Shown: positions 8,187 through 17,466, numbered from the stretch's first letter. The stretch: 64,000 bases of DNA from an uncultured Clostridia bacterium (GCA_934647305.1 CAKUFI010000004.1:4763-68762), one strand, 5' to 3'. Notes: generated by a model not told the origin, from the sequence alone. Translations and numbers: made by a program.

Positions 8187-8636
8187 TCAGAAGCCCTTTC
8201 TGCTGTCCAGCAGGATCGTGACCGGGCCGTCGTTGACCAGCTCCACCATCATGTGGGTCTGGAAGCGGCCGGTCTCCACCGGGATGCCCTGCGCCTCGAT
8301 CGCCACCTTCATCTGCTCCACCACGGGCGCGGCGGCCTCCGGGCGCGCGGCGTTCGAGAAGGAAGGCCGGTTGCCGTGGCGCGCGTCGCCCAGCAGCGTA
8401 AACTGGCTCACCAGCAGCACCCTGCCGCCCACGTCCTTCAGGGACAGGTTCATCTTGTCGTTTTCGTCCTCAAAGATCCGCAGTCCGCAGATCTTCTTCA
8501 CGCAGTAGTCCATGTCGGCCTGCGTGTCGCCCTCCTGCGCGCCGACGAGCACCATAAAGCCTCGCTCGATGCGCCCGGTTTCCTCCCCGTCCACCGTCAC
8601 GCGGGAACGGGTCACTCTCTGTACTACGCAACGCAT
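8187..8636 (-). CDS. dtd: D-aminoacyl-tRNA deacylase
   Basis: A 149-residue enzyme that removes D-amino acids wrongly attached to tRNA. It starts MRCVVQRVTRSRVTVDG, the usual DTD start, and contains the two active-site motifs SQFTLLGD (near residue 78) and NDGPVT (near 137). These form the cross-subunit catalytic pocket of the homodimer. Length and sequence are standard. In Clostridia it often lies directly downstream of relA, as here, but a 370-bp repeat-filled stretch now separates the two. Confidence 0.96.
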   Translation of the reverse strand: MRCVVQRVTRSRVTVDGEETGRIERGFMVLVGAQEGDTQADMDYCVKKICGLRIFEDENDKMNLSLKDVGGRVLLVSQFTLLGDARHGNRPSFSNAARPEAAAPVVEQMKVAIEAQGIPVETGRFQTHMMVELVNDGPVTILLDSRKGF

Positions 8637-8679
8637 GCTGATCTCCTTAATAAAGCGTTTGGTTTGTTGGCGTGAACCC

Positions 8680-9008
8680 CTCAGTCCTCTCCGATGACAG
8701 CTCGCCTTTCAGGGGAGTCCATACGATGCGCCATGCCTCTCCTGAAAGGGGAGGTGGCCGCGAAGCGGACGAAGGGGGTCTGGGGGAGCGCGAAGCGAAG
8801 CGGAGCCTCCCCCAGCCCGGGTCGGCAGTGCCGACAAGCGTTTTCCGGGGAAACCCGGAAAACCGGAGAAATTGGGAACTCCAATTTATGGTTCCCAATT
8901 TCGTGTTCCGTCCGGCGGCAGCAAGTGGGTGCAGGCTCAGCCTGCCGGCAGCAGGTGGCAGTCGGCCCTGCCGACCGGCGGCAGCAAGTGGAACCGGGCA
9001 CTGCCCGG
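8680..9008 (-). repeat. Hairpin repeat array (family R1) between relA and dtd
   Basis: Read in the relA sense, the array starts exactly at the relA stop codon. It contains three short hairpins with 3-nt loops (CCGGGC/GCCCGG, GTCGGC/GCCGAC, GCAGGC/GCCTGC) separated by TGCTGCC-type linkers. The long hairpin at 8869-8901 (AAATTGGGAA paired with TTCCCAATTT) and the TTTTCCGGG hairpin at 8840-8863 follow. The last part (about 8680-8825) is a different GC-rich module with CTCCCC and GGGGAG arms. The whole gap 8637-9008 has no gene. Confidence 0.85.
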
Positions 9009-11246
9009 CTAGGCCGTCAGGCGGAAGACCTCGAGGATGTCGCCGCGCTTGCGGAGCTTGTCGATGACGCGCTCGAGCTGCTTGGTATCGGTGATCGAGA
9101 GGATCAGGTCGATGCAGGTGGTATGGCGCGCCTTGCTCTTGTCGATGCGGGCCGAGATGGAGACGATGGGGATTTCCATCTGGCTGAGCATGGTGGAGAT
9201 GTCGGCGAACAGACCCAGCCGGTCGTAGGCGATGACGCGGATGTTGGCCTCGTAGGCGGCGTTTGCGTCCTCCTTGCGCTCCTCGTTTTCCCACTTTACG
9301 TCGATGAAGCGCTCGGGGGTCTGCATCATGTCGGCCATATTGGGGCAGTCGCTGCGGTGGATGGACACGCCGCGGCCGCGGGTGATGTAGCCCACGATGT
9401 CGTCGCCGGGCAGGGGATTGCAGCAGCGGGCGAAGCGCACCAGCATGTCGGAATCGCCCTCGACGATGACGCCGTTGGAGTGATGCTGGGTGACGGCGCT
9501 GGATCGGGCGGGCGTGGGGGCAGGCTTGGGCGCGGGAACCGGCTCGGCCTGCTTGTTGGCCTTGCGGTATTCCTCGACCAGCCGGTTGATGACCTGACTG
9601 CCGCTCAGGCCGCCGAAGCCCACCGTGACGTACAGATCCTCCATCGAGTGGATGCTGTACCGCCGCTCGATCGACTCCATGAACTCGTTTTTGACCAGCT
9701 GGGAGAGCGAATATCCCTGCCGCTTGGCCTCGTGATCCAGTATGTCGCGGCCGCGGGCCAGGTTTTCGTCGCGCAGCTCGTGCTTGAGGTAGGCGCGGAT
9801 CTTGCTCTTGGCCTCGCTGGTTTTGCACAGCTTGAGCCAGTCCATCGACGGGCCCTTGGAGTTGCTGCTGGTGAGCACCTCCACGAAGTCGCCGGTCTGC
9901 AGCTCGGTCTCCAGCGGCACGATGCGGCCGTTGATCTTCGCGCCGATGCACTTGTTGCCGATGGCGCTGTGGATGTGATAGGCGAAGTCGACCGGGGTCG
10001 CGCCGCGCGGCAGGTTCACGATGTCGCCCTTGGGGGTAAACACGAACACCTCGTCGCTGAACAGGTCAACCTTGAGCGCGTCCATGAACTCGCTCGGGTC
10101 GTGGGTCTCGTTCTGCCAGTCGAGGATCTGCCGGAGCCAGTAGAGCTTGTTGTCCAGCGAGTCGACCTGCTTGCCCTCCTTGTAGCGCCAGTGGGCGGCG
10201 ATGCCGTACTCGGCGGTGCGGTGCATTTCCCAGGTGCGGATCTGCACCTCGAAGGTCTGGCCGCGCAGCTCGCCGCTGGTGCCCACGACGGTGGTGTGCA
10301 GCGACTGGTACATGTTGCCCTTGGGCATGGAGATATAGTCCTTGAAGCGGTTGGGCACCTGCGTCCACATGGTGTGTACGATGCCCAGCACGGCGTAGCA
10401 GTCCGGAATAGTGTCCACCAGCACGCGCACAGCGATCAGGTCGTAGATCTGGTCGAAGGTCTTGCCCTGCGTCTTGAGCTTGCGGTAGATGCTGTAGAAG
10501 TGCTTGGGCCGGCCGGCGATTTCGCAGTGTATGCCGGCCTGATCCAACTGCTCCTTGAGCGCGGAAATGACCACCTGGATGGCGTGCTCGCGCTCCTTGC
10601 GCTTCTGCCCCACCTTTTCGACCAGGTCGTAATACCCCGCCGGGTCGATGTAGCGCAGCGCCAGATCCTCCATCTCCCACTTGAGGGTGGACATGCCCAG
10701 GCGATGGCACAGCGGCGCGTACACGTCCAGCGTCTCGCGGGCGATGGCCACCTGCCGGTCGGGCGACTGATACTTGAGCGTGCGCATGTTGTGCAGCCGG
10801 TCGGCCAGCTTGATGAGCACCACGCGGATGTCCTTGGCCATCGCCAGGAACATCTTGCGCAGCGACTCGGCCTGCTGATCCTCGCGGGAGGTAAAGTCCA
10901 GGCGCTTGAGCTTGGTCACGCCGTCCACCAGCAGCGCCACCTCCGGCCCGAACTGGGCCTCGATGGTCTCCACGGTCACGTCCTTGTTGTCCTCCACGCA
11001 GTCGTGCAGGAAGCCTGCCGCCACCGTCGTGCTGTCCAGCATCAGGTCGGCCAGTATCGACGCCACGCACACCGGGTGAATGATATACGGCTCGCCCGAC
11101 TTGCGCTTCTGATCCTTGTGCGCTTCGCAGGCAAACTGGTAGGCGCGCGTGACCAGCGAAAGATCATCCTTGGGATGATACTTCTGAATTTTTGTCAGGA
11201 TCTGCTGAAGCTGCTGATCCAAATCCATCGCAGCGGGTTCGTTCAT
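9009..11246 (-). CDS. relA: Bifunctional (p)ppGpp synthetase/hydrolase RelA/SpoT (Rel)
   Basis: A 745-residue stringent-response enzyme. The N-terminal HD hydrolase domain is intact, with FLHDCVEDN near residue 72, so it should both make and degrade (p)ppGpp. The synthetase domain follows around residues 240-360 (YDLIAVRVLVDT and the RFKDYISMPKGN region). A TGS domain comes near 395-455 (FVFTPKGDIVNLPRGATPVD), then a helical/conserved-cysteine region, and an ACT domain at the C-terminus (about 665-745). The start has AAAGGA 9 bp upstream, 4 bp past the recJ stop. The stop codon directly touches a hairpin repeat array. Confidence 0.96.
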   Translation of the reverse strand: MNEPAAMDLDQQLQQILTKIQKYHPKDDLSLVTRAYQFACEAHKDQKRKSGEPYIIHPVCVASILADLMLDSTTVAAGFLHDCVEDNKDVTVETIEAQFGPEVALLVDGVTKLKRLDFTSREDQQAESLRKMFLAMAKDIRVVLIKLADRLHNMRTLKYQSPDRQVAIARETLDVYAPLCHRLGMSTLKWEMEDLALRYIDPAGYYDLVEKVGQKRKEREHAIQVVISALKEQLDQAGIHCEIAGRPKHFYSIYRKLKTQGKTFDQIYDLIAVRVLVDTIPDCYAVLGIVHTMWTQVPNRFKDYISMPKGNMYQSLHTTVVGTSGELRGQTFEVQIRTWEMHRTAEYGIAAHWRYKEGKQVDSLDNKLYWLRQILDWQNETHDPSEFMDALKVDLFSDEVFVFTPKGDIVNLPRGATPVDFAYHIHSAIGNKCIGAKINGRIVPLETELQTGDFVEVLTSSNSKGPSMDWLKLCKTSEAKSKIRAYLKHELRDENLARGRDILDHEAKRQGYSLSQLVKNEFMESIERRYSIHSMEDLYVTVGFGGLSGSQVINRLVEEYRKANKQAEPVPAPKPAPTPARSSAVTQHHSNGVIVEGDSDMLVRFARCCNPLPGDDIVGYITRGRGVSIHRSDCPNMADMMQTPERFIDVKWENEERKEDANAAYEANIRVIAYDRLGLFADISTMLSQMEIPIVSISARIDKSKARHTTCIDLILSITDTKQLERVIDKLRKRGDILEVFRLTA

Positions 11247-11250
11247 GTTC

Positions 11251-13908
11251 TCATTCCTTTCGAAGGGCGTATTCTCGAAGCGCGGTCAGGCGGCGAAACA
11301 GCGGGTCGCTCGCCGGGTCGCATTTTTGCGTGGGCAGCAGCTGGAGCGCGCCGCCCGCGTGAGTCCAGGTCACCAGGTTCACCCGGCACAGCACGGCCAC
11401 GCCGCACTGGACGCACACCTCGCTCGTGCGCGCCTCCTGTGCCAGGGCACGGATGGCGTCGGCGGCGGAGGCGCCCCGTTGGGTGAGTATGCGGCGCAGC
11501 GCTACGAACAGCTCGCGCAGGCGCGCCACGTCGGGGATTTCCTTCGCCCACAGGCAGCCCTGCTCGGGGCGTTCGCAGACCGCTTTTGCGCGGGGAAGGG
11601 CGGCGAAGGCGGCCCTGGGCGCGTCCCACAGGATCAGGCGGCGGCAGGCAAATTTCGCCTCGCCCGACGGGCACAGGCAGATCGAATTGAAGCAGGCCTG
11701 CTCCTTCGGCCAGCAGCCCACCAGCACGTCCGCGCGGTCGGTGAGCTTTTGCTCGCGCAGAAGGCTCAACAGCTCGTTTGCGCCCTGGCGCGTCACCGCG
11801 GCGATCACCGTGCCCTGCACGTCCTCGCGCAGCCAGGAAAAGGGCGCGTCCGGCGGCAGAGGTTCAGCCGGAGCGAAGATTCCTTCTACCCCCGTTAAAC
11901 TATTATTATAGAGCATATCGCGCAAATAGGCGTTAAAAACAAGTTGATATTTGCGCTCAAATCGCTCGGCGGCCTCCTCGAAGCCCTCGGGCAGCAGCTC
12001 CCTGAGCTCGTACTGCAGCGAGACCGTGTCCTTCCAGCGGTTGATCGACGGGCAGTAGATCATTTCCCGCTCGGTGCCCGCCAGCTCGCCCGCCCGCGCG
12101 CCCAGGCCGAAGCCCACCGCCCGGCGCACGCAGCCCGCCTGGGACAGCGAGGCCTGAAGCGTCGCCCCGTCCGAACCGGCGCTCCGGGCCGAATCCAGCC
12201 GCGCCCGGCACAGAAACGCCGGGGTGAGGTTGCCGTAGCCGGTGGGCTGCAGCAGGGACAGCGACTCGACCGCCCGCCGCTCGGCAGCCTCCACGCCCTT
12301 TCGGCGCGCGCGGTACAGGTCCTGCCGGTCGATCAGGCGGTTCGCCTTTTCGGTCAGCTCCTCCCGCAGTGCGGGTAGCGTGTCGCGCGGCTCGCCGTCC
12401 TCCAGCATCGCGAAAAACGCCTCGTCGGCCACGGCGTGCTCCAGCGCCAGGTGTGCGGCGCGCTCCATGTCCTCGCGCAGGTCGCGCTCCAGTTCCCGCA
12501 GGCCGTCCGCCTGCGCCCGCTGCATTTCCTCGTCGGACAGCAGCGTCAGCGGCAGCTCCAGGTCGTACTCGGCCTCGGGAATGTAGTCCTCGGGGCGGGT
12601 GTGCTCCCGCAGGTACGCGTCCAGCCGCTCGATCAGCTCGGGCACGTGCTTTTCCTCGATCGTCAGACCCGCCGCCTGCCTGTGCCCGCCGAAACGGATC
12701 ATCAGGTCGGCGCAGGTGCACAGCGCCGCGTAGATGTCCACCGCCGGGATGCTGCGGCAGGAGCCGGTGCAGACGCCGTTTTCGGCCGAGAGCAGGATGG
12801 TCGGGTAGTGATACTCGCTCACCAGGCGCGACGCGGCCAGGCCGATCACGCCGCTGTTCCAGCCCTCGCCCTTGAGCAGCAGGATTTTGTGCGCCAGCAG
12901 GTCGTAATGCGTCATCAGGGCGTGCGCCTCCTCGACGATGCGCTTTTCGACCTGCTTGCGTTCGGTGTTCTCGTCCTCAAGCTCCTGCGCAATGCGGTTG
13001 AGTTCGCCGGTTTCGGTGCCGGTAAGCAGGCTGAGCGCCCGGCGCGCGTCGCCCAGCCGTCCGCTGGCGTTGAGCCGCGGCCCCAGCTGAAAGCCAATAT
13101 TGCCCGCCGAGATCGTCCGCCCCCTGAGCCCCGCGGAGTGAATCAGCGCCTGAAGCCCCGGCCGGGGATGCTCGTTGATCGCCTGAAGCCCCAGAAAGAC
13201 CAGCACCCGGTTCTCATCGACCAGCGGCACGATGTCCGCCACCGTCGCCAGCGCCGCCAGGTCGAGGAAGCGGCTCGCCGTCTCCCAGCCCAAAAGCGCG
13301 CAGCTCAGCTTGAACGCCACGCCCGCCCCGCACAGGTATCCAAAAGGATATCCCTTGAGCAGCGGGTTGACCACCGGGCACTCGGGTAAAAGGTCGCCCG
13401 GGCGGTGGTGGTCGGTCACGATCACGTCCAGCCCCAGCTCCTTCGCCAGCGCCACTTCCTTCGCACAGCTGATGCCGCAGTCCACCGTGACCAGCAGCGC
13501 CCGCTTTTCCGGGCAGCCGGCCTCCCGGGCGATCTCGCGCACAGCCGCCTCGTTCAGGCCATAGCCCTCCCTGTGCCGCGAGGGAATGTAGGTGCGCGCG
13601 TCCATGCCGAACAGCACGAGCGCCTGACTGAGTATCGCGCAGGCGCTCACGCCGTCCACGTCGTAGTCGCCATAGACCCAGACCGGGCGCATTTCGTCCT
13701 GCGTCGTGCGGATCAGCGCGACCGCCTCAGCCATGTCCGAAAGCAGCATCGGGTCGTGCAGCTGCTCGCGGGCGGGGTGCAGGAAGCGCTCGGCTTCCTC
13801 CGCGCTCGATATACCGCGTCGAACCAGCAGCTCGTGCATCAGCTCGCTCATGCCCTCGCTCCGCGCCCAGGAAGCAGCCGCCTCGCCGCGCTGTGTCTTT
13901 CGTCTCAT
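11251..13908 (-). CDS. recJ: Single-stranded-DNA-specific exonuclease RecJ
   Basis: An 885-residue 5'-3' exonuclease acting in recombination and mismatch repair. The DHH phosphoesterase motifs are complete: YGDYDVDGVSA (about residue 75), VTVDCGISC, VTDHHRPGD and ATVADIVPLVDENR. The DHHA1 domain has RFGGHRQAAGLTI. The C-terminus is some 300 residues longer than in E. coli RecJ, as in many Clostridia, and is not assigned. The frame is open to 13956, but the ATG at 13908 has GGGAGG 9 bp upstream and is followed by the typical RecJ N-terminus. It precedes relA by 4 bp, the usual recJ-relA order. Confidence 0.93.
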   Translation of the reverse strand: MRRKTQRGEAAASWARSEGMSELMHELLVRRGISSAEEAERFLHPAREQLHDPMLLSDMAEAVALIRTTQDEMRPVWVYGDYDVDGVSACAILSQALVLFGMDARTYIPSRHREGYGLNEAAVREIAREAGCPEKRALLVTVDCGISCAKEVALAKELGLDVIVTDHHRPGDLLPECPVVNPLLKGYPFGYLCGAGVAFKLSCALLGWETASRFLDLAALATVADIVPLVDENRVLVFLGLQAINEHPRPGLQALIHSAGLRGRTISAGNIGFQLGPRLNASGRLGDARRALSLLTGTETGELNRIAQELEDENTERKQVEKRIVEEAHALMTHYDLLAHKILLLKGEGWNSGVIGLAASRLVSEYHYPTILLSAENGVCTGSCRSIPAVDIYAALCTCADLMIRFGGHRQAAGLTIEEKHVPELIERLDAYLREHTRPEDYIPEAEYDLELPLTLLSDEEMQRAQADGLRELERDLREDMERAAHLALEHAVADEAFFAMLEDGEPRDTLPALREELTEKANRLIDRQDLYRARRKGVEAAERRAVESLSLLQPTGYGNLTPAFLCRARLDSARSAGSDGATLQASLSQAGCVRRAVGFGLGARAGELAGTEREMIYCPSINRWKDTVSLQYELRELLPEGFEEAAERFERKYQLVFNAYLRDMLYNNSLTGVEGIFAPAEPLPPDAPFSWLREDVQGTVIAAVTRQGANELLSLLREQKLTDRADVLVGCWPKEQACFNSICLCPSGEAKFACRRLILWDAPRAAFAALPRAKAVCERPEQGCLWAKEIPDVARLRELFVALRRILTQRGASAADAIRALAQEARTSEVCVQCGVAVLCRVNLVTWTHAGGALQLLPTQKCDPASDPLFRRLTALREYALRKE

Positions 13909-13933
13909 GAACCTGCGCCTCCCGCGAAAAAAA

Positions 13934-13969
13934 CTGGAAAGGACAGTCCTCCACATGGGAAGACTGTCC
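13934..13969 (-). terminator. Intrinsic terminator of secDF
   Basis: On the minus strand GGACAGTC pairs with GACTGTCC (plus coordinates 13941-13948 and 13962-13969), followed by TTTCCAGTTTTTTT. It lies between secF and recJ. Confidence 0.75.
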
Positions 13970-14026
13970 CGAAAGTATCTGGAATGTGCCTTATTCGGGC
14001 AGTCCGTCGTCGTTTCGACCGCCTGC

Positions 14027-14977
14027 TCAGGCCTTCTTGGCGCTCTTCTTGGCCTTGTTGCCCTTGAACAGGTTCTTCAGGCCGTCGAAGGTGCCCTTGT
14101 CCATCCAGCTGGCCCAGAACTGGCCGCTGAGGAACACGGAGGAGTACACGCCGGCCAGCATGCCCACGATCAGCGGGAACACGAACTCCTTGATGGAGGA
14201 CACGCCCATGATGTAGAGCACGACCAGGGTGACGAGGGTGGTGATGGTGGTGTTGACGGTGCGGGAGAAGGTCTGCGCGACCGACGCGCCCACCAGATCC
14301 GCGTGGGTGCCGGTCTTGTAGGCCAGCAGCTTCTTGTTCTCACGGATGCGGTCGAAGATGATGATGGTGTTGTTGATCGAGTAGCCGATGATGGTCAGCA
14401 GCGCCGCGATGAACGAGGTATTGACCTGATACGCGCCGCGCGCGAACGTCATGAAGGCGCACATGATCAGGATGTCGTGCGCCAGGGCAAGGAGAGCCGC
14501 CAGGCCGCTGGTGAAGTCGAAGCGGATGGCGATGTAGATCAGCAGGCAGACGAACACGATCAGGCAGGCCTTGACGGCGTTGTTGATCAGGTCGCGGCCG
14601 GCCACGGCACCGACGGTGTCGGTGGTGTAGTAGGTCAGGTTGGGATAGGTCTTCTTGAGCTCATCCTCGAACACGGCGCGCATGTTCTCGGCCTCGGAGC
14701 CCAGATCCTTGGCGCGCACCTCGAGCTGAGTCTCCTCGGCGCTGGTGCCGGTCTTGGCGATCTGCGCTTCCTTGATGCCGGCAGTGGCGAGCGCGCTCTC
14801 CACGACGGAAACGTCAAAGTCCTCGCCCACCTTGTAGGTGAACAGAGAGCCGCCGGTGAAGTCGATACCCAGGTTCATCCCCGCGCCGAAAATGGTCATG
14901 ACCAGCGCGACGGCGATGATGACCAGCGGGATGGCGCGAAGCAGCTTGTTGTGGCCGCTGAACAGATTGCTTTTCAT
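14027..14977 (-). CDS. secF: Protein translocase subunit SecF
   Basis: A 316-residue membrane protein that, with SecD, uses the proton gradient to pull secreted proteins out of SecYEG. It starts with a membrane helix at about residues 14-33, then the family signature GMNLGIDFTGGSLF. An external domain follows, then five more helices in the C-terminal half. The conserved GYSINNTIIIFDRIREN motif lies near residue 195. Length is typical. The tail is lysine-rich (KKSAKKA). It follows secD by 15 bp with an AAAGGAGGAAGC ribosome site. Confidence 0.96.
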   Translation of the reverse strand: MKSNLFSGHNKLLRAIPLVIIAVALVMTIFGAGMNLGIDFTGGSLFTYKVGEDFDVSVVESALATAGIKEAQIAKTGTSAEETQLEVRAKDLGSEAENMRAVFEDELKKTYPNLTYYTTDTVGAVAGRDLINNAVKACLIVFVCLLIYIAIRFDFTSGLAALLALAHDILIMCAFMTFARGAYQVNTSFIAALLTIIGYSINNTIIIFDRIRENKKLLAYKTGTHADLVGASVAQTFSRTVNTTITTLVTLVVLYIMGVSSIKEFVFPLIVGMLAGVYSSVFLSGQFWASWMDKGTFDGLKNLFKGNKAKKSAKKA

Positions 14978-14992
14978 GTGCTGCTTCCTCCT

Positions 14993-16228
14993 TTAGCGAG
15001 AATAGAGTTTCAGGTTGTTCTTGCCGATGCCCAGGCGCACCAGGTGCTTGAGCAGGAAGCGGGTGACGAACACGGAGGAAATCATCGAGGCGATGACGCC
15101 GATGAGCAGGGTCATGGCGAAGCCCTTGATGGAGCCCGTGCCGAAGTACAGCAGCACGCAGCCGGCGATGATGGTGGTCACGTTGGAGTCGATGATCGAG
15201 GACAGGGCGTTCTTGTAGCCGCGGTTCACCGCCGCCTCGAGCGAACGGCCGCCCTTGAGCTCCTCGCGGAAGCGCTCGAAGATGATGACGTTGCCGTCCA
15301 CGGCCATGCCGATGCCCAGGAGGATACCGGCGATGCCGGGCAGGGTCAGCTGCACGCCGGGCACCAGGCACACCGCGTACATCACGATCAGCGTGTAGAT
15401 GCACAGCGCCATCACGGAGATCACGCCGGGCAGGCGGTACATGACGATCATGAACAGCGCCACCAGGATCAGGCCGATGATGCCGGCCTTGAGCGAGGTG
15501 CTCAGCGCGTCGATGCCCAGCGTTGCGGACACGGCGCTCGAGGAGTCCAGAGTGATGTCCAGGGGCAGCGCGCCGGACATGATGAGGTTGGCCAGCGTCT
15601 GCGCTTCCTCGATCGTGGAGGAGCCGGAGATCATGCCGGAGCCCTCGGTGATGGCGGACTGCACGGTCGGCGTGGAGATGTTCTCGCCGTCGAGCTGGAT
15701 GGAGATGGTCTTGCCGATGTTCTCGGTGGTGGCCTTGGCGAAGGACTCGGTGGCCTCGTCGTTCATCTTGAACATGACCACGGGCTTGTTGTTTTCGTCA
15801 TAGGCGGGATAGGCCTCGACGATCTGGCTGCCCTCGACCACGACGTTGCCGTCGGGATCGACGAAGGTCAGATGCGCGGGGGTGCCCACGATGTTCAGGA
15901 TTTCGTTGGGGTCGCTGACGTCCGGAATCTCAATGCGGATGCGGTCGTCGCCCTGACGGGTGATGGTGGCCTCGGTGTAGCCCTCATTGGTCAGACGGGT
16001 GCGCATGATCGTGACGGTGGCGTCCATCTGCGCGTCGAAATCCTCGGCGCTCGTGTCGCCCAGATAGACGGCGTAGATACCGCCGCGCAGATCCAGGCCC
16101 AGCGATACAGAATCGCCGACCGACTTGAAGATGTACTTGCCGACGTGCATGCCGTTGACGGCCAGCAGGCCGATCAGCACGATCAGCAGCAGGGTGACGC
16201 CCAGTGTGACCAGACTCTTTACCTTCAT
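14993..16228 (-). CDS. secD: Protein translocase subunit SecD
   Basis: A 411-residue partner of SecF in protein export. One N-terminal helix (about residues 5-24) is followed by LGLDLRGGIYAVY, the SecD signature. A large external domain and five C-terminal helices follow, with GMAVDGNVIIFERFREEL near residue 325. It is shorter than E. coli SecD (615) because of a smaller external domain, as usual in Firmicutes. The ATG at 16228 is chosen because GGGAGGAA lies about 9 bp upstream and the SecD N-terminus starts there. The frame stays open to 16381 but that stretch covers the promoter. Confidence 0.95.
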   Translation of the reverse strand: MKVKSLVTLGVTLLLIVLIGLLAVNGMHVGKYIFKSVGDSVSLGLDLRGGIYAVYLGDTSAEDFDAQMDATVTIMRTRLTNEGYTEATITRQGDDRIRIEIPDVSDPNEILNIVGTPAHLTFVDPDGNVVVEGSQIVEAYPAYDENNKPVVMFKMNDEATESFAKATTENIGKTISIQLDGENISTPTVQSAITEGSGMISGSSTIEEAQTLANLIMSGALPLDITLDSSSAVSATLGIDALSTSLKAGIIGLILVALFMIVMYRLPGVISVMALCIYTLIVMYAVCLVPGVQLTLPGIAGILLGIGMAVDGNVIIFERFREELKGGRSLEAAVNRGYKNALSSIIDSNVTTIIAGCVLLYFGTGSIKGFAMTLLIGVIASMISSVFVTRFLLKHLVRLGIGKNNLKLYSR

Positions 16229-16283
16229 GTTCTCAAATTCCTCCCTCGCCATGGCACCGCTTGGCAGGCGATGCACAACAAGT

Positions 16284-16327
16284 ATTATACAATTCTGTAT
16301 TATACAATAGGATACGCAATTCGTCAA
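16284..16327 (-). promoter_or_regulatory. secDF promoter with tandem -10 boxes
   Basis: On the minus strand TTGACG (16322-16327) is 17 bp from TATAAT (16299-16304). A second TATAAT lies 9 bp further downstream (16284-16289) in a repeated TTGTATAATAC context. Confidence 0.85.
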
Positions 16328-16395
16328 TACGCGTTCGCATAATTTCTTAACAGGACTTTGCCATACAGAACGAAAATACACGCGCGTATATTTTC

Positions 16396-17283
16396 CTAGT
16401 AGAAGAACCCCTCGGCCCGAAGCGCCCGCAGAAAGTCATGAAGGCGCGCCCCCTCGGTCTCAAAGGGCAGCGTGAACGCGAAGCCGATTTCCCCTTCTGT
16501 CGAGGCGTGCACGCGCTCCCGGAGCGTCTCGATCGGCTGACCGCTGCGGTAATAGTCGGCCAGGTAGTCCTCCACGCCGTATGCCTCGAACGGCACGCCC
16601 CGCGCCGCCTCGAAGGCACATTCAAGCGCCGCCTCGCGCGTGAGCTTCGCCGATACGCCCAGGGCGTCAAACTGGATCTCCACGTCGCACAGCCCCTTCA
16701 CCGCGATCACCGGGATCGGCCAGGCCTCGCGCGCCCACTGCCCGTCTTTCTGCCGGTGATAGTGGCCGCCGTACCAGCCGCATTCGACCCTCTCCCCGGA
16801 AAGCGCCCGCAGCAGCTCGTCCCGCCGGCGCTCCAGCCGCCCGTACAGCGCGTCGAGCCGCTCAAGATCCCGCGGCGAAGGGGTCTCCAGCAGCGCGTGC
16901 AGCGCGCCCAGCAGCTCGCGTTCGGCGGGCAGCCAGTCGATTTCGTCCAGCTCGTCTGCCCCCAGCCACCGCCCCTCGAGCGCCTCCCTCAGCACGATCT
17001 CGCCCTCGCGCAGCGCGCAGGCAAAGCAGTCCATGCTCAGGTGAAAGCCCGGATAGTCGTACTCGATCGTCCCGAGCAGCTCAAGCGGCTCGACCGTGAC
17101 CGAAAGCTCCTCGCGAATTTCCCGCACCAGCGCCTGACGCGCCGTCTCGCCCGGCTCAATCTTGCCGCCCGGGAATTCCCAGCGCCCCCTGAACTCGCCG
17201 TAGCCCCTCGCCGTGGCGAACACCTTTGCCGGCCGCTCCGCCGCGTCGCAGATCACCGCAGCCGCCACCCTGACCGTCTTCAT
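16396..17283 (-). CDS. Nudix hydrolase with an unassigned C-terminal domain
   Basis: A 295-residue protein. Residues 1-130 form a MutT-like Nudix domain with the box at 40-62 (GKIEPGETARQALVREIREEL), after WEFPGG, a context typical of oxidised-nucleotide pyrophosphatases and CTP pyrophosphohydrolases. The C-terminal half (about 150-295) begins with YGRLERRRDELL, has CGWYGGHYH and ends SFAFTLPFE-like as FAFTLPFETEGARLHDF. I do not recognise its family. The ATG at 17283 has GGAGGG 8 bp upstream, so it is preferred to an ATG 21 bp further up. It is transcribed alone from an extended -10 promoter at 17316-17321, divergent from the two-component system. Confidence 0.85.
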   Translation of the reverse strand: MKTVRVAAAVICDAAERPAKVFATARGYGEFRGRWEFPGGKIEPGETARQALVREIREELSVTVEPLELLGTIEYDYPGFHLSMDCFACALREGEIVLREALEGRWLGADELDEIDWLPAERELLGALHALLETPSPRDLERLDALYGRLERRRDELLRALSGERVECGWYGGHYHRQKDGQWAREAWPIPVIAVKGLCDVEIQFDALGVSAKLTREAALECAFEAARGVPFEAYGVEDYLADYYRSGQPIETLRERVHASTEGEIGFAFTLPFETEGARLHDFLRALRAEGFFY

Positions 17284-17315
17284 CCTCGCATCCCTCCGCA
17301 TCAAAGCATGCCTTC

Positions 17316-17321
17316 ATTATA
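17316..17321 (-). promoter_or_regulatory. Extended -10 promoter of the Nudix gene
   Basis: TGGTATAAT on the minus strand, about 33 bp upstream of the start codon. There is no clear -35, as allowed for extended -10 promoters. Confidence 0.65.
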
Positions 17322-17433
17322 CCACACATTGCGCCCTACAGCCAGCCGCCGATCGCCTGTTCGCGCGTTCAGACGATTTTTTCCCGGGCGCAACGGGCAC
17401 TTTACCTGGGGGTGCTATAAAAAAGAAGGCGTG

Positions 17434-17466
17434 TTTCAGGCCGGTTTCAGGTCTGTGTGCGATAAT
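17434..17466 (+). promoter_or_regulatory. Predicted response-regulator binding repeats at the two-component promoter
   Basis: Two TTTCAGG heptamers at 17434-17440 and 17445-17451 are spaced exactly 11 bp, one DNA turn. They end 9 bp before a -10-like GATAAT (17461-17466), in the position of a -35. This is the layout of OmpR/PhoB-type activator sites and suggests autoregulation. Confidence 0.5.

Noticed and set aside
8694..11486. A 930-codon open frame opposite relA
   Set aside because: It is the antisense shadow of relA in GC-rich DNA: composition dominated by Ala, Gly, Val, Leu and His, no domains, and no ribosome site.
13706..16342. An 878-codon open frame opposite secDF
   Set aside because: It has an Asp, Gly and His-rich shadow composition and overlaps secD and secF completely.
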